A stretch of 26,892 nt of DNA from a virus. The position numbers were made by a program, and so were the translations under genes. A model generated the notes under the pieces. That model was not told the DNA's origin. It searched no databases and saw only the letters and a list, made by a program, of their open reading frames with translations. The stretch is taken from the IMG/VR virus record IMGVR_UViG_3300044681_000709, positions 1 through 26,892 of that record, one strand, 5' to 3'. Below are positions 20,802-26,892 of this stretch, piece after piece. Position 1 is the first letter of the stretch. Each line of letters begins with the position of its first letter.

Positions 20802-22694
20802 ATGGCATATACTATTAATAAAACAGACGGAACGATTTTATCTAATTTAGCAGATGGACAAACAGATAATTTCTCTACTGACCTAACACTAATTGGAAAA
20901 AATTATACCGGATTTGGCGAAGCGCTGAACGAAAATTTTGTTAAGTTATTGGAAAATTTTTCCAATGTTAGTGAACCTCCTAATCCTATCAGAGGACAAA
21001 TTTGGTTCGATGTTTCTGAACTAAAATTAAAAGTATATAACGGAAGCGGATTCGTACCTGTAAGTTCTGCGACGATATCAACGACACAACCGTTAACACT
21101 TGGCGTTGGAGATCTTTGGTTCGATGATTTGAATAAACAATTATTTTTCTACGACGGAACAAATACAATACTGCTAGGTCCTGATTATTCTGTCAGCCAG
21201 GGTTTAAGCGGTATTAAAGTTACTAGTGTTTTAGATACACTGAATCAAAATCGTGTTATTAGTTTATTATACACCAATGGAATTTTATTAGGAATCTTTT
21301 CAAAAGATTCGTTCACACCTAAATTACCTATAGATGGTTTTAGCGGAAGTATAGAGCCAGGATTTAATCAAGGTACACTGAGCGGAATTAAATTTAATGT
21401 AACAGCCACCAACTCTGATAGTCTGGGAGGACAGCCGGCTAGTTCCTATGTGAGAAACGACACATCAAACATCATCAATGGACAGTTGATCCTTGCTTCT
21501 AATCTGGGACTGATCGTCGGAGATGCTAGCCAGGCTCAACTTTTGGTCAGTGGAGGTAATGTTATTTTAGCAAACATTGCTTCGGACAAAGCATTTAATA
21601 TTTTAGTAAGAAGAGGAGTTGTTGCTGAAACTGCCATTAATATAAACTCAGCTGATAGAAAGATCAACTTATATGATGGAATTTCTGATAGTGAAATAGT
21701 CACCGGCGGCGACTTAACAGTGTCTGGAAATGTCACGATTAAAGGAAGTTTATTGATCAATGACGGAGATATCACTGTAGTTAAGACTTCCGAATTGCAA
21801 GTCGAAGATAAAATTATCAATTTAGCACAAACCGGAGACAGTTCATCTAACAACGACGAAAATGCCAACGGCGGCGGTATCATATTACAAGGCAACGATC
21901 CACATGAGTTTTTATGGAACATAAGCACTTCAGCTTGGGAATCTACCGAAAATATAAATCTAATCGATAGGAGATATTACATCGATGGCATCGAAGTTTT
22001 ATCTAAAACTTCTTTAGGTCCTACAGTTACTAGTATTCCTGGAGTTACCAGCTTTGGTACGCAGACAATTTTAAATGTCGGTCCGGTCATTTCCCCTGCT
22101 ACTACTCCTACGGTTTATACCAGAATAGAAGATAATCGAATATCCACTATTCCTACTAATTTAGATTTAGAATTAGCTCCCAACGGCAGCGGTGACGTTG
22201 TATTAATAGGAAGTCCTAGAATCACAGGGTTATCTACAACAGGCGAAGCTGGTGTAAATCAAGCAGTTGAATCTCCATCGGGTCTCTCTTCAGAAGAACT
22301 TTCGGAATCCACTAATAAAGAATATGTATTAAACATGGTTAGAAGACGGTCGTTGGCCTTTACTATGGATATTTCGGACGGAGTTACAGATTTAGACATC
22401 GCAGGATATCTAGCGATTATCGCACCTCCTAATGAATACGAATCGAGTACGATTGCTAGAGTACTGTGTCAATTCGTTTCCCTTTCTAATACCGAGGTAG
22501 ATTTTACCGGTAAGGTACAAACGGTCACTAGACAGTTTAACACTCCTACGGGAACGGCATTCGGAGTTATTGAACCTGTTACTGTTGATACCGTGACTGT
22601 CGGAGCTCCTGCAACTTCGATCACTAGGATAGTAAAAGTTTTTGCAATTACAGCAGGAATATGGACTCATCAGGGAGACATAGGTCCTTTATGA
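20802..22694 (+). CDS. Tail fibre paralogue 2
   Basis: A 630-residue protein with the shared N-terminal module (M-A-Y-T-I-N-K-T-D-G, L-I-G-K-N-Y-T-G-F-G-E, N-E-N-F-V-K-L-L-E-N-F, GQIWFD). The second W-D unit (GDLWFDDLNKQLFFYDG) and GIFSKDSFTPKLPIDGF follow. The middle carries a module seen in marine myovirus fibres at about residues 328-405 (S-E-L-Q-V-E-D-K-I-I-N-L, then N-G-G-G-I-I-L-Q-G and F-L-W-N). The last 110 residues, ending in G-I-W-T-H-Q-G-D-I-G-P-L, lack the collar or YADLAEKY domains of its neighbours, and I do not recognise them. AGGA at 20792-20795 overlaps the end of the upstream stop and sits six bases before the ATG. It is probably a baseplate-attached fibre or fibre adaptor. 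Confidence 0.75.
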   Translation: MAYTINKTDGTILSNLADGQTDNFSTDLTLIGKNYTGFGEALNENFVKLLENFSNVSEPPNPIRGQIWFDVSELKLKVYNGSGFVPVSSATISTTQPLTLGVGDLWFDDLNKQLFFYDGTNTILLGPDYSVSQGLSGIKVTSVLDTLNQNRVISLLYTNGILLGIFSKDSFTPKLPIDGFSGSIEPGFNQGTLSGIKFNVTATNSDSLGGQPASSYVRNDTSNIINGQLILASNLGLIVGDASQAQLLVSGGNVILANIASDKAFNILVRRGVVAETAININSADRKINLYDGISDSEIVTGGDLTVSGNVTIKGSLLINDGDITVVKTSELQVEDKIINLAQTGDSSSNNDENANGGGIILQGNDPHEFLWNISTSAWESTENINLIDRRYYIDGIEVLSKTSLGPTVTSIPGVTSFGTQTILNVGPVISPATTPTVYTRIEDNRISTIPTNLDLELAPNGSGDVVLIGSPRITGLSTTGEAGVNQAVESPSGLSSEELSESTNKEYVLNMVRRRSLAFTMDISDGVTDLDIAGYLAIIAPPNEYESSTIARVLCQFVSLSNTEVDFTGKVQTVTRQFNTPTGTAFGVIEPVTVDTVTVGAPATSITRIVKVFAITAGIWTHQGDIGPL

Positions 22695-22706
22695 TCTGGA
22701 GCGATA

Positions 22707-24527
22707 ATGGCATATCTTATCAATAAATTTAATGGACAACAACTAACAGTTCTAGAGGACGGGTCAATAGATACCACCACTAGTGTGACACTGGTAGGAA
22801 GGAACTATACAGGATACGGAGAAATACAAAACGAAAACTTTGTATTTCTTTTAGAAAATTTTGCAAATTCAAATCCTCCATCTAGACCGATCACTGGACA
22901 AATTTGGTATAGTACCAACACTAAAAATTTAAGTGTGTATGATGGAATTGATTGGAAAAGTTTAGGTTCTGCCGCGGTATCAGATTTCGCTCCTACGGAA
23001 TCCGAAGGCGCATTATGGCTGGATTCTAAAACTCAAAAATTATACATATTTAATGGAGAATGGAATCTAATAGGACCCGAAGGCATTGAGGGATTCGGAG
23101 TTACAAAATTAAGAAGTAGAAACATCACAGACTCTCTAGGAGATACACATGCTATATCTGAATTCGTCGTTGACGATCAGATAATCGCTATAATTTCTAA
23201 AGATGAATTTACAATAGGTGTCGAATCCTTTATTGAAAACTTTAATCTAGTTAAGAAAGGCATTACGTTCTCTTCAAAAGCGACCGACGGAGTTTATGAT
23301 TTTAAACTCAATGGAGATGTATCAGGAAATGCAGAAACTGCAACAAGATTGAAAAATCCTAGATCTATCAATGGTGCATTTTTTGATGGACAAAATAACA
23401 TAACTATTAAAGCATCGACCACGAATAAACTGTTAAAAGGTAGTTATATTTTAGGGACCGATTTTGATGGATCTTCTGAAGTAACATGGTCAGTGAATGC
23501 TTCATCTAATAATACTGTAGGGACGATAGTTTCGAGAGATAGTTCCGGCGGATTCAGTGCAGGAACGATAACAGCAGACTTTGTAGGAAATCTCGCTGGA
23601 AATGTTACAGCCCCTTCCGGAACATCTACATTTGATGTTATCACTGCTAATAGGATAACTGGTACAACACTAACCGGAAATGCCAGTAGTGCTGAAAAAC
23701 TTAGAACAGCTAGAAAAATCAACGGAATCGATTTCGACGGAACAAGCGATATTGTAATAACAGCTAATGCATCCACATTGTCGGGATCTAGTTTGAATAA
23801 TACAGTGACATCGTCGAATCTTCAAAGTGTTGGTATACTTAATACATTAAAGATAACAGATTTAGGTTTATTTGTGGGATCTAATGATATATTGAAAGTT
23901 TACGTTGATGGGTCCGAAAACCCTGTAATCAAATCAAACGTATCTAATAAAGATCTAATAATAGAAATAACTGACGGAAGTGTTTTTCAAAAAACTAAAT
24001 TCATTACAGCTACTACTTCATTAAGCATGGGCGGTCCTACACTACCATCATTTATTCCAGAAAATAACCTAGGATTTAATCTGGGTATTCCCAATAATAA
24101 ATGGAAGAATGTATATTCAGAATTTATGATAGGAACAGCAACTACAGCTCAATATGCAGACCTTGCTGAAAAATACACAGCAGATGCAGATTATGAACCA
24201 GGAATGGTATTGATGTTCGGAGGTTCTGCTGAATTAACATTGGCTGAAAACGAAACAAATAAAGTCGCTGGTATAGTTTCTACAAATCCTGCTTATTTAA
24301 TGAACTCGGAGTTAAATGATACACACGTAGTTTCTCTAGCACTCCAGGGTCGAGTTCCTTGTAGGGTCGTAGGTCCTGTTAAGAAAGGTGATATGCTAGT
24401 ATCCGCAGGTCGGGGTTATGCTAAAGCTTCTGCTGATAGCCCTAAGATAGGCACTGTTATCGGTAAAGCTCTAGCTGATTTTGATGGTCTAGAAGGAGTT
24501 GTTGAAGCAGTTGTAGGCAGATTGTAA
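22707..24527 (+). CDS. Tail fibre paralogue 3 with YADLAEKY C-terminal domain
   Basis: A 606-residue protein opening with the shared module (M-A-Y-L-I-N-K-F-N-G, L-V-G-R-N-Y-T-G-Y-G-E, N-E-N-F-V-F-L-L-E-N-F, GQIWYS) and the second W-D unit (GALWLDSKTQKLYIFNG). The shaft has fibre repeats of the type G-N-A-x-(T/S)-A-x-x-L-(R/K) followed by (S/K)-I-N-G-x-x-F-D-G, near residues 208-235 and 325-350. A short LGIPNNKWKNVYSEFMIG segment leads into a C-terminal domain from residue 478: A-Q-Y-A-D-L-A-E-K-Y, D-Y-E-P-G-M-V-L, A-G-I-V-S-T-N-P-A-Y-L-M-N, then GRVPCRVVGPVKKGDMLV. The same domain ends paralogue 4. GGAG at 22698-22701 precedes the ATG by five bases. Confidence 0.8.
   Translation: MAYLINKFNGQQLTVLEDGSIDTTTSVTLVGRNYTGYGEIQNENFVFLLENFANSNPPSRPITGQIWYSTNTKNLSVYDGIDWKSLGSAAVSDFAPTESEGALWLDSKTQKLYIFNGEWNLIGPEGIEGFGVTKLRSRNITDSLGDTHAISEFVVDDQIIAIISKDEFTIGVESFIENFNLVKKGITFSSKATDGVYDFKLNGDVSGNAETATRLKNPRSINGAFFDGQNNITIKASTTNKLLKGSYILGTDFDGSSEVTWSVNASSNNTVGTIVSRDSSGGFSAGTITADFVGNLAGNVTAPSGTSTFDVITANRITGTTLTGNASSAEKLRTARKINGIDFDGTSDIVITANASTLSGSSLNNTVTSSNLQSVGILNTLKITDLGLFVGSNDILKVYVDGSENPVIKSNVSNKDLIIEITDGSVFQKTKFITATTSLSMGGPTLPSFIPENNLGFNLGIPNNKWKNVYSEFMIGTATTAQYADLAEKYTADADYEPGMVLMFGGSAELTLAENETNKVAGIVSTNPAYLMNSELNDTHVVSLALQGRVPCRVVGPVKKGDMLVSAGRGYAKASADSPKIGTVIGKALADFDGLEGVVEAVVGRL
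24138..24527 (+). other. YADLAEKY C-terminal domain, copy 1
   Basis: Residues 478-606 of fibre paralogue 3. The order is YADLAEKY, YEPG, GIVSTNPAYLMN, then GRVPC and a G-P-V-K-K-G-D-M-L-V segment. The layout 'YA(D/E)....-V-GIVS..PA...N' recalls the autoproteolytic intramolecular chaperone domains (peptidase G2 type) at the ends of some fibres and spikes. That relation is a guess from pattern. Confidence 0.5.
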
Positions 24528-24540
24528 AGATTAAAAAGCT

Positions 24541-24548
24541 GATAAATA
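24541..24548 (+). promoter_or_regulatory. T4 late-promoter-like octamer before fibre paralogue 4
   Basis: GATAAATA matches the T4 late consensus TATAAATA at seven of eight positions. It lies in the largest gap downstream of gp6 (43 bases). The expected transcript start near 24554 is upstream of GGAG at 24560-24563 and the ATG at 24571, so the spacing of promoter, leader, Shine-Dalgarno and start is right. This is the most credible promoter in the window. Confidence 0.45.
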
Positions 24549-24570
24549 AGAATAGTAACGGAGCTAGTAA

Positions 24571-26295
24571 ATGCCATATCAAGTAGATAGATTTAATGGA
24601 ACTTTTTTAGTATCAGTAGATGATGGTACTATCGATACCACAACAGATATACGTTTCGTTGGTAAAAACTATGCCGGATATGGTGAAGTGCAGAATGAGA
24701 ATTTTCTTCATCTCATGGAGAATTTTGCCAATACAACAGCCCCACCCAAGGTAGTTACGGGACAGATTTGGTTCGATTCTGCTAATAAAAAATTAAAATT
24801 TTATGACGGTTCTATATTTAGAACTGCTGGTGGTGCAGAAGCAGGTACCACTGCTCCTGCAGGCCTGACTACTGGCGATTTTTGGTTTGACACTTCGGCT
24901 CAACAGTTATATGCATATAACGGTACTGAGTTTGTTCTTATAGGTCCAGAGAGTGCTCCTGATTCTGGAACTAGTGCGTTGGTCCCCCAGGTTGTTAAAG
25001 ACACTACCGGAGTTAACCACAGTATAGCTAAATTGTTATCTGGCGGCGAAACGATCGCTATACTTAGTAAAGACGCATTTACTCTTGACAGTGTGTTAAA
25101 TCCGATTACTGGTTTTACAGCGATTAAAAAAGGCTTTACATTAATTAACACTAATGCAACTACAGGCGTTACTACTTCAGACCATTACTTTTGGGGTACC
25201 GCTGCTAACGCTTTAAAATTAGGAAATTTTGTCGCTGAAGATTTTGTTAGAGCAGGTGCTGCTAATTTTAATAGTGGAGCTTCTTTTGGAGATACTGGTT
25301 TCACTTTAGGTGATCAAAACGACATTAAGGTTTTTGTTGAAAACGGTGATGAATCAGTACTTCAAAATCAATTAGGTAATCCTATAATATTCAAAATAGG
25401 ATCTAGTTCGGTTGCTCTTATTAATTCTTCCGCAATAATTCCCGGAACGGATGCTACTTATAATATAGGATCGTCTGGAAGTAAATGGAGTAATGTGTAC
25501 GCCACTACATTTATCGGTAATGTCACTGGAAATGTAACAGGTAATATCACTGGAAATGTAACAGGTAATGTAACAGGTAATGTAACAGGTAATGTCACCG
25601 GCGATGTAACAGGTAATGTAACCGGTAACGTTATCGGAGATTTAATCGGAACCGCTAATAATGCACTTTCTTTAAACGGAGCAGTTGGCAGTATATCTAC
25701 TTCTGCAAGCACAATCGTAATTAGAGATGCTAGTGGAAATGTATCAGCGACACAGTTTATCGGAATAGCCGATAAAGCTGATAGAATAATAATTAATGAT
25801 TCAGCAGACGATAGTTCTTCTGGGTCTTATAAGTCTGCAAAAACAATAGCTGCAGTGAATACTATAGCAGCTAGAGATAGCAGCGGTAATTTATCTGCTA
25901 ATATATTCAATGGTACGGCCACTGCGGCTCGGTATGCGGATCTAGCAGAAAAATATCTAGCAGATAAAGAATATGAACCAGGTACAGTTGTGTCTGTATG
26001 TGAACATGAAGATCACGAAGTTGAAGCTTGTTCGTGGGGACAACGAGCAATTGGTGTGGTTTCTACGAATCCTGCTTTTATGATGAATAAAGATTTAGAA
26101 GGTGGCACCTATATCGCTTTAAAAGGTCGTGTTCCTTGTAAAGTAATAGGTGCTGTTAGAAAAGGCCAACGTCTAATCGCTGCCGATAACGGATGTGCAG
26201 TAGCAGCAGTTCCGCATGCTAATGATGTTTTTGCTATAGCGTTAGAAAACAATAATGATATCGGTGAAAAATTAATTGAAGCCGTAATACTATAA
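24571..26295 (+). CDS. Tail fibre paralogue 4 with (GNVT)n shaft and YADLAEKY C-terminal domain
   Basis: A 574-residue protein with the shared N-terminal module (M-P-Y-Q-V-D-R-F-N-G, F-V-G-K-N-Y-A-G-Y-G-E, N-E-N-F-L-H-L-M-E-N-F, GQIWFD), a second W-D unit (GDFWFDTSAQQLYAYNG) and AILSKDAFTLD. A YNIGSSGSKWSNVYATTFIG segment leads straight into eleven four-residue repeats, mainly G-N-V-T (residues 316-359). The C-terminal domain from about residue 450 matches paralogue 3 (ARYADLAEKY, YEPGTVV, GVVSTNPAFMMN, GRVPCKVIGAVRKGQRL). This copy has four cysteines, more than its neighbours. GGAG at 24560-24563, seven bases before the ATG, supports the start. A late-promoter-like octamer lies just upstream. 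Confidence 0.82.
   Translation: MPYQVDRFNGTFLVSVDDGTIDTTTDIRFVGKNYAGYGEVQNENFLHLMENFANTTAPPKVVTGQIWFDSANKKLKFYDGSIFRTAGGAEAGTTAPAGLTTGDFWFDTSAQQLYAYNGTEFVLIGPESAPDSGTSALVPQVVKDTTGVNHSIAKLLSGGETIAILSKDAFTLDSVLNPITGFTAIKKGFTLINTNATTGVTTSDHYFWGTAANALKLGNFVAEDFVRAGAANFNSGASFGDTGFTLGDQNDIKVFVENGDESVLQNQLGNPIIFKIGSSSVALINSSAIIPGTDATYNIGSSGSKWSNVYATTFIGNVTGNVTGNITGNVTGNVTGNVTGNVTGDVTGNVTGNVIGDLIGTANNALSLNGAVGSISTSASTIVIRDASGNVSATQFIGIADKADRIIINDSADDSSSGSYKSAKTIAAVNTIAARDSSGNLSANIFNGTATAARYADLAEKYLADKEYEPGTVVSVCEHEDHEVEACSWGQRAIGVVSTNPAFMMNKDLEGGTYIALKGRVPCKVIGAVRKGQRLIAADNGCAVAAVPHANDVFAIALENNNDIGEKLIEAVIL
25516..25647 (+). repeat. 12-bp tandem repeat encoding (GNVT)11
   Basis: Eleven in-frame copies of a 12-base unit, consensus GGTAATGTAACA, with a few synonymous or near-synonymous changes. 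They encode GNVT GNVT GNIT GNVT GNVT GNVT GNVT GDVT GNVT GNVI GDLI. Several adjacent units are identical at the DNA level, which invites slippage, and any gain or loss keeps the frame. The peptide probably forms a regular beta structure in the trimeric shaft. Confidence 0.9.
25918..26295 (+). other. YADLAEKY C-terminal domain, copy 2
   Basis: Residues 450-574 of fibre paralogue 4, alignable by eye with the end of paralogue 3 along its whole length. Identical blocks include YADLAEKY, STNPA and GRVPC. Where paralogue 3 has the insert F-G-G-S-A-E-L, this copy has a His/Glu/Cys-rich C-E-H-E-D-H-E-V-E-A-C, which could bind a metal ion. Confidence 0.5.
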
Positions 26296-26304
26296 GGATT
26301 TATA

Positions 26305-26892
26305 ATGGCAAGTAGTGTTGGTGGAATTATAGAAGCTGTTGATTATAACAGCATTAGAAACAAAGTTATCGCTGTTCTAGGAAATGGTTCTGGAAATACT
26401 GGATACGGCCAAACAGCGAGAATACAGAGTTCTTCAGTATCGGCTGGAACCACGGTTACTGCTACCCAGTGGGGAAATCTAAGATATGACATTTATAATT
26501 GCTTAGTGCACCAAAACGGAACGACTCCGAGTATTGTACAAGTATCTAGCGGTGATACAGTTAGATATGGTGCTGGAAATCCAAATAATGCTTATGATAC
26601 ATTTGCCAATACACTCACCACCAATAGATTTAATCTAGGATCGGGACAATTTGTTACAGAAGCTTTAACTAATAGAAGTTCGGGCGATATTACGTTCTAT
26701 AGTCAGGCCTATGCTGATATTACCTATACTTTTAATTCTGCAGATACCGCTAGGTATTTCTTTAACAGTGGAGGTCAACTGCGAATAACTTCTTCATTCG
26801 CACCGTCGGTGACCAAATCGCAGACAACATCGTGGGTAAATCTGTTAAATGCTGCTGGAACACAGGGTTTTGGCGGCCAGGTCCCGACCGCT
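26305..26892 (+). CDS. Virion structural protein, N-terminal part (runs off the window)
   Basis: ATG at 26305 with AGGA at 26295-26298, beginning in the upstream stop. The frame stays open for 196 codons to the last base. The start reads M-A-S-S-V-G-G-I-I-E-A-V-D-Y-N-S-I-R-N-K, followed by G-N-T-G-Y-G-Q and T-A-T-Q-W-G-N-L-R-Y-D-I-Y-N-C-L-V-H-Q. I recognise this as the type of protein found beside fibre genes in marine T4-like phages, annotated only as structural or hypothetical. It lacks the N-terminal module of the four fibre paralogues. It is rich in Ser, Thr, Asn and Gly and looks beta-rich, as for a fibre or decoration protein. Its length and C-terminus are unknown. Confidence 0.75.
   Translation, partial: MASSVGGIIEAVDYNSIRNKVIAVLGNGSGNTGYGQTARIQSSSVSAGTTVTATQWGNLRYDIYNCLVHQNGTTPSIVQVSSGDTVRYGAGNPNNAYDTFANTLTTNRFNLGSGQFVTEALTNRSSGDITFYSQAYADITYTFNSADTARYFFNSGGQLRITSSFAPSVTKSQTTSWVNLLNAAGTQGFGGQVPTA

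Noticed and set aside
24138-24527. Peptidase S74 chaperone domain at the end of fibre paralogue 3
   Set aside because: I could not find the typical S74 opening with its catalytic Ser-Lys arrangement. Only the looser resemblance to other fibre-end chaperones was kept, as a finding at low certainty.
25516-25647. Short direct repeats as a possible CRISPR array
   Set aside because: The units are contiguous with no spacers and are in-frame codons of a fibre gene.
25458-25712. Reverse-strand frame encoding an LPVT repeat
   Set aside because: It is the mirror of the 12-base GNVT array on the + strand. The forward gene has a Shine-Dalgarno, family N-terminus and C-terminal domain, whereas the reverse frame has none of these.
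18720-26295. Diversity-generating retroelement acting on a fibre tip
   Set aside because: No reverse transcriptase, template repeat or accessory gene in the window, and the C-termini do not show an adenine-targeted variable repeat before the stop. It could lie outside the window but nothing here points to it.

Overview
The window is a gap-free, single-strand (+) block of virion structural genes from an AT-rich, T4-like contractile-tailed bacteriophage. The clearest anchors are the baseplate wedge proteins gp25 and gp6, followed by a giant structural protein, then a run of tail-fibre-like genes, one with a gp12-type collar domain. The style of the proteins matches the marine T4-like myoviruses known from cyanobacteria and Pelagibacter. 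This shows in the giant protein beginning with a conserved KFPKSNIPIRKSSDFLP-type N-terminus, in the small FEGHIKIFDP protein, and in several fibres starting MAY..NK.DG.. . The host cannot be read from this window, which holds no auxiliary metabolic gene, tRNA or integrase.

Layout: 1-191 is the 3' end of an upstream tail gene (62 residues, open at the left edge). 195-632 is gp25. 675-4082 is gp6, enlarged to 1135 residues and carrying a textbook EF-hand-type calcium loop. 4088-18058 is one 4656-residue reading frame that takes up more than half of the window and sits where T4 has gp7/gp8. 18067-18717 is a conserved small structural protein. 18720-20792, 20802-22694, 22707-24527 and 24571-26295 are four tandem paralogues that share an N-terminal module of about 200 residues but end in different C-termini: a tail-collar domain, an unrecognised end, and two related YADLAEKY domains. 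From 26305 a further structural gene runs off the right edge.

How it fits together: gp25 and gp6 are core parts of the baseplate wedge. The giant protein is probably a wedge or peripheral baseplate component. It is a string of beta-rich modules: a cupredoxin-like domain without copper ligands, at least seven carbohydrate-binding-like W/Y modules, an FG-GAP-type beta-propeller with three of those modules inserted into its blades, and about eight copies of an Ig-like 'VNG..L..G.DY' repeat. The four paralogous fibres probably attach to the baseplate through their shared N-terminus and display different tips. Most junctions are tight (gaps of 2-12 bases), with Shine-Dalgarno sequences overlapping the previous stop codon. 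Only the 18058/18067 and 24527/24571 junctions carry a T4-late-promoter-like octamer. There is no non-coding stretch longer than 42 bases and I see no RNA gene, terminator hairpin, CRISPR array or mobile element.
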